From Halanaerobiales bacterium (lineage in GTDB: Bacteria > Bacillota_F > Halanaerobiia > Halanaerobiales > DTU029): a stretch of 33,046 bases of DNA. How positions within the stretch are numbered: the first letter of the stretch is position 1; every line of letters starts with the position of its first letter. Below, piece by piece: positions 1 through 7,672 of this stretch. The notes beneath the pieces were generated by a model. The model saw only the letters and a program-made list of their open reading frames with translations. It searched no databases and had not been told where the DNA came from. Position numbers and translations under genes: made by a program. Where the stretch lies: assembly GCA_016278415.1 (NCBI GenBank), contig JADQBV010000383.1, forward strand, positions 1-33,046, read 5' to 3'.

Positions 1-8
1 TCTTTCAG

Positions 9-40
9 TCGAAACTGGAACACTTTTAATGTTCCTTCGA
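9..40. repeat. Short interrupted hairpin at the left edge
   Basis: TCGAA (9-13) and GGAAC (17-21) are complementary to TTCGA (36-40) and GTTCC (31-35). The left arm carries a three-base bulge (ACT) and the loop is nine bases. No clear T-run follows on the + strand, so it is not a convincing terminator. It may belong to the end of an upstream gene that lies outside the window. Confidence 0.35.
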
Positions 41-101
41 TTAATATCTGTAAATACTAGCATAATAAAGTGTGAAGCATTGATTTAAGAAGTATGATAA
101 G

Positions 102-130
102 AAGTTTTTAGTATATTTTACTAAAAACTT
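102..130. repeat. 12-bp perfect inverted repeat upstream of the FtsA-like gene
   Basis: AAGTTTTTAGTA (102-113) is repeated as its exact reverse complement at 119-130 around a five-base loop. The stem is almost all A/T and is followed by TTAATAAAAATTT rather than a clean T-run. It could be a weak terminator of an upstream gene or an operator for the ATPase gene that starts 74 bases later. The sequence does not decide between these. Confidence 0.45.
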
Positions 131-204
131 TAATAAAAATTTAAATATTTGTAAATAATATATTATGTACTAAGGAATAGTTAGTAAAATTGGGGGGGAC
201 TGTC

Positions 205-1446
205 ATGGGATTTTTTGATAAATTTTTTAATAAACAAGAGGATTATTTTCGTTATAGGCTTGTTCTTGATATTGGAACAGAATATTTGAAAGTAGCTTTA
301 GTTGAATATAATTATAATGAAAGAACAATTATTGGATTTAGTAGAATTAAACAGGATTATGGAAATATGGATGGTGGTGCTATTACTAATATTGCAGGTG
401 TTATCGATAAGACCAAAGAGGCCCTGCTTGAAATAAAAGAGTATACTCCCCATAAAGCAAATCATTTGGTTTCTGGTATTGCTGGTGAATTTGTCAAAGG
501 AGTACTCCTTTCTTTGGATATTTCCAGGGACAAACCCAATAAAAAGATTGATAAAAGGGAATTAAATGAGTTAATTAAAAAGGGTGAGACCAGGGCATAC
601 AAGAAAGCAGTTAAGATGGCTGAAATGGAAACAGGTATTGAGGATGTGCAATTGGAATTAATAAAATATACTATTGTGGAAATTAAGGTAGATGGGTATA
701 AGGTCAATAATCCTTACCAATTTCAGGGCAAGAATATAAATATAACAATATTTTATACATTTGTACCACTTGTGCAATTAGGTGCCTTAAGAACAATAGC
801 TAACGAATTAGATTGTGAATTAGATTTTGCCATCCCGGAGCCACTGGCAATTGCTGAAGGGATTATGAATAATGAATCATATGAATTTGGAGCTATCATA
901 ATAGATATAGGTGGTGGGACAACGGATATTGCTCTGATTAGAAATGGTGGTATTGAAGGAACTCGTATGTTTGCTATGGGAGGTAGGGCATTTACCCGTA
1001 CTATAGCTTCTAATCTAAATATTACATTAAAAGAGGCAGAAAAACTGAAATTAGAGTATTCACAAGGTAAGAAAGTAGAACATTTTAGTTTGTTTGATAA
1101 ATTAATTAAAGCAGATTTACAGATTGTTTATCAGGGTATTGAATTATCATTGTTAGAATTAGCACAAGGAGAGTTACTCCCTAAACAAATCTATTTTTGT
1201 GGTGGTGGTAGTGGTATGAAGGGACTAATAAGTGGATTTAAAGAGTTAAATTTATCTGATAAATTACCATTTGGGCAAAAACCTGTTATTGATATCTTAA
1301 AAGGAGAAGATATTAAGGGTATAGTTGATTTAAATAAACTCCTTCAAGGAGTTGAATATACTACCCCCAGGGCACTGGCCTATTGTGGGGCAAAAACTGT
1401 TAGTGATGAGAGGAGAATGATTAATCTTGAAAGTCAGGGGTTATAG
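205..1446 (+). CDS. FtsA/PilM-type actin-like ATPase (SHS2-type fold), role unknown
   Basis: A 413-residue protein of the FtsA/PilM branch of the actin/Hsp70 ATPase superfamily. The phosphate-1 motif DIGTEYLKVALVE starts near residue 22, the phosphate-2 motif DIGGGTTDIAL near 234, and an adenosine-type CGGGSG near 332. The segment around HLVSGIAGEFVKG (88-99) resembles the extra subdomain of FtsA. ATG 205 is chosen over the in-frame TTG at 190 because a G-rich Shine-Dalgarno (192-198) sits just before it. The gene overlaps the next one by 20 bases, so the products are probably made together. The true cell-division FtsA is normally next to ftsZ, which is not here, and I see no obvious C-terminal amphipathic membrane helix. 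A second family member, PilM, is at 21856. The likely role is a cytoplasmic scaffold or ATPase partner of the membrane protein that follows; this is inference. Confidence 0.8.
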   Translation: MGFFDKFFNKQEDYFRYRLVLDIGTEYLKVALVEYNYNERTIIGFSRIKQDYGNMDGGAITNIAGVIDKTKEALLEIKEYTPHKANHLVSGIAGEFVKGVLLSLDISRDKPNKKIDKRELNELIKKGETRAYKKAVKMAEMETGIEDVQLELIKYTIVEIKVDGYKVNNPYQFQGKNINITIFYTFVPLVQLGALRTIANELDCELDFAIPEPLAIAEGIMNNESYEFGAIIIDIGGGTTDIALIRNGGIEGTRMFAMGGRAFTRTIASNLNITLKEAEKLKLEYSQGKKVEHFSLFDKLIKADLQIVYQGIELSLLELAQGELLPKQIYFCGGGSGMKGLISGFKELNLSDKLPFGQKPVIDILKGEDIKGIVDLNKLLQGVEYTTPRALAYCGAKTVSDERRMINLESQGL

Positions 1447-3166
1447 GGTTTTTTATATTGATCATCAATCAGGTATAAAAGACTTAATAGAAATTATTAA
1501 AAATACAACTGCAGTAAAATTGGCTTTAGTAATAAAGAATAGTCAATTAATATTAAATAGTTCAGTCAATCTGAAGCTTTTAAGGAATTCTATTAAAAGA
1601 TATAGAAAGGACTTAGTCTTTATTTGTCCGGATTCTCTGGTAGTCGAAAAGGTTGCTAGGGAAGGCTTTCTTTTGTATCAAGATTTGAATGCATTGGAAA
1701 TGAATCTTCCTAAGAAGTCTAATAATTTTGTCAGAGAAGAAAATATTGATGATAAAAAAAGCATTATCAATCAAAAAAGAGCAAAGAAAAATATTAATGA
1801 CACTACACAGTTAAAAGATGATAGCATAGAATTAAAAAACAGTATCGCTGTTGGTAGTGAAGATGATAATGGTGAAGATACTAGAAAATTTAATAAAGTG
1901 TATACTAATGGTGGGAAAGATTTTGATAAAAAAAACGAAAAGCTAGTAAATTCTGGATATAAAGCAAATAGTAATAAAGGTAAGCTAAGTAGTAGCAGGA
2001 GATTTTTCACTGGTTTCTTCAGTTTATCATTGATATTATTAATTATTGCTATGGCTTATTTTTATTTCTTATATCCAACCGCAACTATCCAGGTTGAACC
2101 GCTTACAAAAACAGCCAGACATCAAATGACAATAGCTGCCTCTATAGATGCAAAACAGATAGACTGGGACAATAATATTTTACCTTTACATGAAACTGAG
2201 GTAGAGATTAGCGGTCAAGAAGAAATAGCCACATCTGGAACAAGATTAATTGGTGATACCAGGGCACGGGGGATTGTTAAATTTATTAATGAAAGACAAG
2301 ATGACTTAAAAATACCTGCGGGAACAATAATAAAGACTGAGAACAATATTAAATTCAAGACAATAAGGGATTTAATAGTGCCAAAATTAGAGGTTGATTA
2401 TCTAATGGATGTGCCAGTTGGTATGAAAGCCGGCCAAGCAGAAGTAGAGATAGAGGCATTAACAGCAGGTAGTACAGGGAATATTGGTATTGGACGAATA
2501 AAAAACCTGGAAAATCCTCTGGATAATGTATATGTTATAAATCCTGAACCGAGTCTGGGTGGTGTAGACAAACGAGTACCTCTAGTAACTGAAGAAGACA
2601 TAGAAAGAGCCAAAGCTGTACTAGAAGAAAAATTAAAATCCAAATTAATCACAAAAATTTATCAAGAATTAGGTGGTACTTTTAGAATAATTGAAGATAA
2701 GATTACTTATTCAAAACCTACTTACAAATTTAACCATAGTGTAGGAGAAAGAACTGATACACTCAAGGTTGAAGGTAGCCTTACTGCAAAGGGATACTTA
2801 TTAAGGAATAATGAGATAGATAGATTAGTTACTGTATTATTTAAAAATCAACTCCCATCTAATGTACAATTAATGAGTTCTGGCATAAATATTGAATCTC
2901 TTAAGCTTGAAGAAAAAGGTAATAGTATGTATAATATATTAATAGGGGTTAATGCCCCTGTAATATCAGCTATTGACTCAGAAAACCTTGTTAAACAACT
3001 TTCTGGACTTGACTTGGAGGAAGCACAGAGCCTTCTGGAAGAGAATGGGGATATTGATAATTTCACTATAAATAGCCAGAGTACAAGATTGCCTAATATG
3101 GGGTTTGCAATCAAAGTTGTTGTAAAGGAGCCTGAGAGTATTAAAGTATTTAATCTAAGAGATTAA
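1427..3166 (+). CDS. Membrane-anchored baseplate J-like domain protein
   Basis: A 579-residue protein in four parts. Residues 1-90 form a soluble alpha/beta domain. Residues 95-192 are a charged Asn/Lys/Asp-rich linker. Residues 195-216 are one transmembrane helix. The rest lies outside the membrane and includes a stretch (about 285-390) resembling the baseplate J/gp47 family, with AGSTGNIGIG and NPEPSLGGVD. The N-terminal domain resembles the one seen in membrane-bound J-like proteins of Chloroflexi and Firmicutes (recalled pattern, not searched). The start is TTG 1427, preceded by GAGGAG at 1409-1414 inside the upstream gene. No other phage tail gene is present, so this is more likely a cell-envelope protein than a prophage remnant. 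Its coupling to an FtsA/PilM-like ATPase resembles the PilM-PilN pairing. Confidence 0.72.
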   Translation: MKVRGYRVFYIDHQSGIKDLIEIIKNTTAVKLALVIKNSQLILNSSVNLKLLRNSIKRYRKDLVFICPDSLVVEKVAREGFLLYQDLNALEMNLPKKSNNFVREENIDDKKSIINQKRAKKNINDTTQLKDDSIELKNSIAVGSEDDNGEDTRKFNKVYTNGGKDFDKKNEKLVNSGYKANSNKGKLSSSRRFFTGFFSLSLILLIIAMAYFYFLYPTATIQVEPLTKTARHQMTIAASIDAKQIDWDNNILPLHETEVEISGQEEIATSGTRLIGDTRARGIVKFINERQDDLKIPAGTIIKTENNIKFKTIRDLIVPKLEVDYLMDVPVGMKAGQAEVEIEALTAGSTGNIGIGRIKNLENPLDNVYVINPEPSLGGVDKRVPLVTEEDIERAKAVLEEKLKSKLITKIYQELGGTFRIIEDKITYSKPTYKFNHSVGERTDTLKVEGSLTAKGYLLRNNEIDRLVTVLFKNQLPSNVQLMSSGINIESLKLEEKGNSMYNILIGVNAPVISAIDSENLVKQLSGLDLEEAQSLLEENGDIDNFTINSQSTRLPNMGFAIKVVVKEPESIKVFNLRD

Positions 3167-3181
3167 TTGGAGGTTTATTTT

Positions 3182-3619
3182 TTGCGAAGTATGGGGTTAG
3201 ATTATGGAGATAAGACTATTGGAATTGCCATAAGTGACAAAATGGGGTGGACTGCTCAGAGTAAGGGTTTAATTAGGAGGAAAAATTTAACTGATGATTT
3301 TCAAGAATTAAAAGACTACATAGAGGAATATACTATTAATGAGATAGTAGTAGGCCTGCCTAAAAACATGAATGGTACACTTGGGAAAAGGGCTGAAAAG
3401 ACAAATGAATTTGTAAATTTCCTAAAAAAAAGAGTGGAAATACCCATAGTATTATGGGACGAGCGTTTAACTACACGTCAGGCAGAAGGAATTTTACTTG
3501 AAGCAGATATGAGTAGAAAGAAAAGGAAGAATGTTATTGATCAGTTAGCTGCTGCTATTATATTACAGAGTTACTTAGATGCTAAATCAAAAAAGGAGGA
3601 AATTAATAATGGCAAATGA
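3182..3619 (+). CDS. ruvX: YqgF/RuvX family nuclease-like protein
   Basis: A 145-residue RNase H-fold protein of the YqgF/RuvX family, known as a putative Holliday junction resolvase and linked to pre-16S rRNA 5' end processing. Visible motifs are GLDYGDKTIGIAISD with the first acidic residue at D7, VVGLPKNMNG, LWDERLTT with the central acidic residues, and DQLAAAIIL with the last Asp. TTG 3182 is preferred over TTG 3167 because GGAGGT (3169-3174) sits seven bases upstream and the shorter form has the usual family length. It starts 15 bases after the J-like gene stops and overlaps the next gene by 11 bases. The ruvX-yrzB order is the same as yrrK-yrzB in Bacillus. Confidence 0.92.
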   Translation: MRSMGLDYGDKTIGIAISDKMGWTAQSKGLIRRKNLTDDFQELKDYIEEYTINEIVVGLPKNMNGTLGKRAEKTNEFVNFLKKRVEIPIVLWDERLTTRQAEGILLEADMSRKKRKNVIDQLAAAIILQSYLDAKSKKEEINNGK

Positions 3620-3890
3620 GGGAACTTTTTGGGTTGATGAAGATGAGGGTGTTTTGATAATTAGGGATGATGAGGGAACTGAAGATAAATATGTTATAGA
3701 AGAAGAATTAGAGCTTGATGACAATAGATATCTTATTCTAGTTCCAGAGGATATGGTAGATGACGATGATGCAGAGGCATTTGTTTTAAAAATAGTTCAA
3801 AGTGGTGAGGAGGAAGAGATATTAAGTGTTGTGGAAGATGAAGCCGAGTTTGAAAAAGTTAAAGAGGGTTATCTAGCTATAGAACAATAA
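3609..3890 (+). CDS. DUF1292 (YrzB-type) protein
   Basis: A very acidic 93-residue protein of the DUF1292 family, which includes B. subtilis YrzB; its biochemical function is unknown. The sequence has the family pattern of a short beta-rich domain with an acidic middle (LVPEDMVDDDDAEAFVLK) and ends near GYLAIEQ. ATG 3609 is chosen over upstream in-frame codons because AAGGAGGA directly precedes it at the end of ruvX. The 11-base overlap with ruvX suggests translational coupling. The family is usually found next to ruvX in Firmicutes, which supports the call more than any catalytic motif does. Confidence 0.82.
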   Translation: MANEGTFWVDEDEGVLIIRDDEGTEDKYVIEEELELDDNRYLILVPEDMVDDDDAEAFVLKIVQSGEEEEILSVVEDEAEFEKVKEGYLAIEQ

Positions 3891-3906
3891 GCCACTTCTT
3901 GCATTA

Positions 3907-3985
3907 AAGCTTCTCTCAATTATTGACAGTATATCATTGTTTTATGATGGAAATACTGTTAGTAAAGAAAGATTGAGGGAGGCTT
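3907..3985 (+). promoter_or_regulatory. 79-nt hairpin that pairs the DUF4258 gene's ribosome binding site
   Basis: The outer stem pairs 3907-3920 with 3972-3985: 14 pairs, two of them G-U. The inner stems pair ACAGTAT (3926-3932) with ATACTGT (3953-3959) and ATCAT (3933-3937) with ATGAT (3944-3948), around the loop TGTTTT. The Shine-Dalgarno GAGGGAGG (3975-3982) of the gene at 3992 lies wholly in the right outer arm. A T-rich run (TTATTTTT) follows, so the structure could also end ruvX-yrzB transcription. Either reading makes expression of the downstream gene conditional. The pairing is seen directly; the function is inferred. Confidence 0.6.
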
Positions 3986-3991
3986 ATTTTT

Positions 3992-4291
3992 ATGTTACTA
4001 GGAAAAATAACAATTACAAATAATAATTTTCGTATAGAGAGTACAACACATGCTTTAGAAAGAATGGAAGAACGGGGTATAGACAGACAGGTAGTCCTTG
4101 ATGTTATACAAGAACTTGATTATAAAGTCTTGATTTATAATGATTCTGGTGAAGAAATCGCTATTATAGATCAGGAACATGATATTGCTGTTATTATAGA
4201 GGTAAGGTTGAATAAGGTTGTTGTAATCACCGTTATAGATAGGGCAAATATACATATAAAGGATGGTACTTTGTTAGAGGAAATTGCATGA
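3992..4291 (+). CDS. DUF4258 domain protein (small, possibly toxin-fold)
   Basis: A 99-residue protein with a DUF4258 pattern: THALERMEERGIDRQVVLDVI near the N-terminus, then alternating beta strands including IAVIIEVRLNKVVVITVI. Some DUF4258 proteins are predicted to share the RelE/ParE-like fold of mRNA interferases, but activity cannot be read from the sequence. No antitoxin-like partner is adjacent. ATG 3992 follows GAGGGAGG nine bases upstream, and that site is buried in the hairpin at 3907-3985. The -35 region of the mltG promoter overlaps the 3' end of this gene. It could equally be a harmless housekeeping orphan. Confidence 0.65.
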   Translation: MLLGKITITNNNFRIESTTHALERMEERGIDRQVVLDVIQELDYKVLIYNDSGEEIAIIDQEHDIAVIIEVRLNKVVVITVIDRANIHIKDGTLLEEIA

Positions 4292-4312
4292 TTCTATAAG
4301 CTCTGGTATAAT
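4284..4312 (+). promoter_or_regulatory. Strong extended -10 promoter for mltG-trmR
   Basis: TTGCAT (4284-4289) and TATAAT (4307-4312) are separated by exactly 17 bases, and TGG directly before the -10 gives the extended TGnTATAAT form. Transcription would start near 4319, about 40 bases before the mltG start codon. The -35 lies at the stop end of the DUF4258 gene. This is one of the best vegetative promoter matches in the window. Confidence 0.7.
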
Positions 4313-4359
4313 AGATTAAAATAAGTTATTTACAAATATTATACCAAGGGGAATTTAAA

Positions 4360-5448
4360 GTGCGTAGAGCTGGAAAAATCATCTTTATACTTATAATTGT
4401 ATTAACAATATCCTTGAGAATCTTGTATCTTATAGGACCAGTTGACAGAGAGGCAGAAAATAGTGTTTCGGTTATAATTGAAAGTGGTTCATCTGGAGGT
4501 CAGATTGCCAGGAAATTATATAATAATAATTTAATTAGATCAAAAAAGCTTTTTAGTGTATTGGTAAGTATTAAGGGATATGAAAATAGTCTAAAAGCAG
4601 GAATATATAATATTAATCCTAGCTATGATATGGAAGAGATTATTGATTTATTAGTTGATGGTCGAATAGCTACCTTTAGATACACTATTCCTGAGGGTTT
4701 TACAGTAGAAGAGATTGCTAGGCGATTATCTGTATTGACCTCATATACAGAAGAAGAATATTTGAATTATGCTCGCCAGGATTTAGGACGAGATTACCTT
4801 AATATCTCTACTGAGGATATTAAATATGCACTTGAAGGATACTTATATCCTGATACCTATGTTATACCTCAAGAATATAATCCTAAACAGATCTTTGATG
4901 TTATGCTTTCTGTTTACGAAAAAGGTTGGTTGAATAAGTTAAATCAAATTTCTAGTGCTTCAGGTTCAGATAGTCAAAATTATACTAACGAGGATGACAA
5001 CAAGAAAACCACTAATGTTGTAAAGGAAGAGTCGTTTTCTAAAATTGCAAGTCAATTTACTACACATGAAATTATGACAATTGCCTCATTAATAGAAGAA
5101 GAAGCCAGGCTGGATGAAGAGAAAGCTCTGGTTGCAGCTGTCATATATAACAGACTTAAAAGCAATATGCTTTTACAGATAGATGCTACTATTCAATATA
5201 TTATGGATGATAGGAAAGAGAGGGTCTTGTACAGTGATCTGACAATTGATTCACCATACAATACCTATGTATATCCAGGATTACCACCTGGACCGATTTC
5301 AAATCCAGGTGCTAATTCTATTGAAGCTGCCCTAAATCCAGCTGATGTAGATTTTCTATTCTATTTTGCCAGGAAAGATGGTAGTCATGTATTTACTCGT
5401 TCATATCAGGAACATCTTAAGTTACAGAATGAGATGAGGGATAACTAA
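4360..5448 (+). CDS. mltG: Endolytic murein transglycosylase MltG
   Basis: A 362-residue single-pass membrane enzyme that cuts nascent glycan strands and is thought to set peptidoglycan chain length. A transmembrane helix spans about residues 6-26, a LysM-like domain about 34-105, and the YceG/MltG catalytic domain the remainder. The catalytic Glu should be E246 in IASLIEEEA, by comparison with E. coli E218. The substrate-groove motif YPGLPPGPISNPG is present. Residues 196-228 are a Ser/Asn/Lys-rich insertion between the two halves of the catalytic domain. The start is GTG 4360 behind AAGGGG. The stop codon overlaps the trmR start by one base (TAATG), so the two are probably coupled, as in the Bacillus yrrL-yrrM order. 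Confidence 0.93.
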   Translation: MRRAGKIIFILIIVLTISLRILYLIGPVDREAENSVSVIIESGSSGGQIARKLYNNNLIRSKKLFSVLVSIKGYENSLKAGIYNINPSYDMEEIIDLLVDGRIATFRYTIPEGFTVEEIARRLSVLTSYTEEEYLNYARQDLGRDYLNISTEDIKYALEGYLYPDTYVIPQEYNPKQIFDVMLSVYEKGWLNKLNQISSASGSDSQNYTNEDDNKKTTNVVKEESFSKIASQFTTHEIMTIASLIEEEARLDEEKALVAAVIYNRLKSNMLLQIDATIQYIMDDRKERVLYSDLTIDSPYNTYVYPGLPPGPISNPGANSIEAALNPADVDFLFYFARKDGSHVFTRSYQEHLKLQNEMRDN

Positions 5449-6065
5449 TGAATGATAGCAATATATTCTCGCCAGAAAGGGACGAGTTATTACTTCGTCT
5501 GGAGAAAGAAGCTGAAGATGCATATATACCTATAGTCAAGCCTGAGGTAGGTAATTTTCTTAGTGTTATGGTTAAAGCCAGTAAACCGAGAAGAATATTA
5601 GAAATAGGTACAGCTATTGGCTATTCCACTATCTGGATGGCCCGAGCAGCTGATAAAAATACAGAGATAGTAACAATTGAGATCAAAGAAGAGATGTACC
5701 GTCAAGCTGCTAGAAATTTTAAAAATATAGGTCTCGACCAACAGATAAATCAAAAAATGGGAGATGCCCTGGAGATAATCCCTTACTTAAGAAGGGAATT
5801 TGATTTTGTATTTATAGATGCAGCTAAAAGTCAATACTTAAATTACCTAGAGATGGTCATGGAATTACTTCCAGAGGGTGGTATTATAATTGCAGACAAT
5901 ATACTATATCATGGATATGTAGAACAAGAAGCCCCTATTAAACGGAAACGCAGGGCTATAGTTAATACACTAAAGGAATATATTGATCTGGTTAAAGGAC
6001 ATCCCTTGCTTGATACCAGTATATTAAGAATAGGGGATGGGCTGGCACTGAGTATTAGGAAGTAA
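5448..6065 (+). CDS. trmR: tRNA 5-hydroxyuridine methyltransferase (O-methyltransferase family 3)
   Basis: A 205-residue class I SAM-dependent methyltransferase of the YrrM/TrmR type. The SAM-binding motif is EIGTAIGYSTIWMA (about 52-65), with an acidic ribose-binding residue in VTIEIKEE and a metal/substrate Asp in FIDAAKSQY followed by IIADNILYHG. TrmR methylates 5-hydroxyuridine at tRNA position 34 to 5-methoxyuridine in B. subtilis. The assignment over a catechol-type O-methyltransferase rests on position: directly behind mltG and before a U32-family TrhP gene, the same order as yrrL-yrrM-yrrN/O. The start codon overlaps the mltG stop. Confidence 0.83.
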   Translation: MNDSNIFSPERDELLLRLEKEAEDAYIPIVKPEVGNFLSVMVKASKPRRILEIGTAIGYSTIWMARAADKNTEIVTIEIKEEMYRQAARNFKNIGLDQQINQKMGDALEIIPYLRREFDFVFIDAAKSQYLNYLEMVMELLPEGGIIIADNILYHGYVEQEAPIKRKRRAIVNTLKEYIDLVKGHPLLDTSILRIGDGLALSIRK

Positions 6066-6094
6066 ATTATCTCGAATTTAAAGAAATGTTGTCC

Positions 6095-6268
6095 GACAAT
6101 TTTGCTATTACTTCATTCATGAAAAAGTCTAAACCCCAGTAACTCCTTCATTTAAGAAGCAACAAAATTAAACTCGCTTCGCTCAGACAAGATTTTGCTA
6201 ACCGGCTTCTTGCACTCAGGCCGTTACTGGAGGCTTTTTAAATTCCTTCAGGTAAATAGCAAAATGTC
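6095..6268. repeat. Large multi-arm palindromic intergenic element (first copy type)
   Basis: Nested complementary arms fill most of the trmR-trhP gap. GACAATTTTGCTATTAC (6095-6111) pairs with 6252-6268, allowing one bulged base on each side. AAAAAG (6122-6127) pairs with CTTTTT (6234-6239), CCAGTAAC (6136-6143) with GTTACTGG (6223-6230), AAGAAGC (6154-6160) with GCTTCTT (6205-6211), and CAAAAT (6163-6168) with ATTTTG (6192-6197). The tip contains AACTCGCTTCGCTCAGACA, a motif that I recall as common in intergenic repeats of Clostridia. It has no open reading frame of note and is less AT-rich than the flanks. It is likely a non-autonomous mobile or structured-RNA repeat; this is inference. Confidence 0.65.
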
Positions 6269-6340
6269 TAGGTATATTAATAACGGTTATGTAAATAATC
6301 CAGTATGAAAAATATAACGTTTGGAGGTGAAGATCCTTTT

Positions 6341-7672
6341 ATGGTTAATAAAGTTAATGAAATGGAAAATAATAATTCAAATAAAGTCGAATTATTAGCG
6401 CCAGCAGGGAATTTAGAGAAACTGAAGCTTGCTATTCTTTATGGGGCTGATGCCGTTTATTGTGGTGGACATAGTTATGGTCTTCGTGAGGGTGCTGATA
6501 ATTTTACATTAGAGGAACTTGAGGAAGCAGTAAAATTTGTACATGATCGTAATGCTAAGATATATATTACAGTTAATATGATTCCTCATAATGAGGAATT
6601 AGAGGGGATATCGGAGTACTTACATCAATTGGCGGATCTTGGTGTGGATTCTTTGATTGTATCAGACCCAGGTATTATCAGTATCTTGCAGGAAGAGGGG
6701 ATAGATGTACCTATACATTTAAGTACTCAGGCCAATGCCGTTAACTGGGCCAGTATTCGTTTCTGGAAACAGCAAGGTGTAGAACGGGTTATCCTTGCTA
6801 GGGAATTATCCAGGAATGAGATAATTGATATTAAGGGAAAGACTGATATAGAACTAGAGATGTTTATACATGGTTCAATGTGTATTTCATATTCAGGAAG
6901 GTGCTTACTCAGTAGTTATATGACCGGACGTGATGCTAATCGGGGTAAATGTGCTCATTCCTGCCGTTGGAAGTATCACCTTGTGGAAGAACAGAGACCT
7001 GGTGAATATTATCCTATATATGAAGATGATCAGGGTACATATATAATGAATTCAAAAGATCTTTGTTTGATAGAATATATCCCTGATATTATTGAGTCTG
7101 GAGTTACAAGTCTTAAGATAGAAGGTAGGATGAAAAGTCTACACTATGTCTCTACAGTTACCTCTGTCTATAGGAAAGCTATAGATTCATATTACGATGA
7201 TCCGGAAAATCACCAATTTAAACCAGAGTGGTTAGAAGAATTAAGAAAGGTTAGCCATCGAGATTATATTACAGGCTTCTTTCTTGCTCCCCCTGGTACA
7301 GAAGATCATAATTATGATTCCTCAGCATATCAGAGGGAATATGACTTTATGGGAGTAGTAAGGGATTTTATACCATTTGAAGATGATCCAGAGGAAGTAT
7401 TAGCCTATAAACAATTGACAGCTGAGAATAAAGAAGATAAATATATTGGCCACGCTGTTGTTGAAGTTAGACATAAATTTTTTAAAGGAAATACCCTGGA
7501 GTTTATGGGGCCGGATACTGATACATTTGAAGTTAAACTAGAATATATTATAAATCATAATGGGGATTTTGTTGATGATGCACCTCATCCCAAGGAACTA
7601 ATCAAGATACCAGTTGATAGAGTTGTAAAACCTTACTATCTAGTAAGAAGGGAGAAAGAAGGAAATGAGTGA
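6341..7672 (+). CDS. trhP: U32 family protein, tRNA hydroxylation protein TrhP-type
   Basis: A 443-residue member of the U32 'peptidase' family. The N-terminal TIM-barrel-like region opens with ELLAPAGNLEKLKLAI and AVYCGG. The family signature EMFIHGSMCISYSGRCLLS is followed by further cysteines (GKCAHSC), and SLKIEGRMKS is present. The four Cys probably bind an iron-sulfur cluster, as in TrhP/RlhA relatives. TrhP takes part in prephenate-dependent hydroxylation of U34 in tRNA. ATG 6341 is chosen because GGAGGTGA (6323-6330) lies 10 bases upstream; in-frame codons before it would start inside or before that site. Bacillus has two such genes (yrrN, yrrO) here and this window has one. The adjacent trmR supports the tRNA role over protease or collagenase annotation. 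Confidence 0.85.
   Translation: MVNKVNEMENNNSNKVELLAPAGNLEKLKLAILYGADAVYCGGHSYGLREGADNFTLEELEEAVKFVHDRNAKIYITVNMIPHNEELEGISEYLHQLADLGVDSLIVSDPGIISILQEEGIDVPIHLSTQANAVNWASIRFWKQQGVERVILARELSRNEIIDIKGKTDIELEMFIHGSMCISYSGRCLLSSYMTGRDANRGKCAHSCRWKYHLVEEQRPGEYYPIYEDDQGTYIMNSKDLCLIEYIPDIIESGVTSLKIEGRMKSLHYVSTVTSVYRKAIDSYYDDPENHQFKPEWLEELRKVSHRDYITGFFLAPPGTEDHNYDSSAYQREYDFMGVVRDFIPFEDDPEEVLAYKQLTAENKEDKYIGHAVVEVRHKFFKGNTLEFMGPDTDTFEVKLEYIINHNGDFVDDAPHPKELIKIPVDRVVKPYYLVRREKEGNE

Noticed and set aside
3..88. Tail of an upstream gene at the left edge
   Set aside because: All three + frames stay open briefly (stops end at 29, 60 and 88) and none shows a recognisable protein ending, so no partial gene can be supported.
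1427..3166. Prophage baseplate gene
   Set aside because: The protein has a membrane helix and a cytosolic domain, overlaps a cellular actin-like ATPase gene, and no tail, capsid or integrase gene is nearby.
3923..3948. TTGACA/TATGAT promoter inside the hairpin before the DUF4258 gene
   Set aside because: Both hexamers are good, but the spacer is only 14 bases, well short of the usual 16-18, so I do not annotate it as a promoter.
6066..6340. Riboswitch or T-box before trhP
   Set aside because: The arms form a nested palindrome without the conserved cores of riboswitch classes I know, and no T-box sequence is visible.
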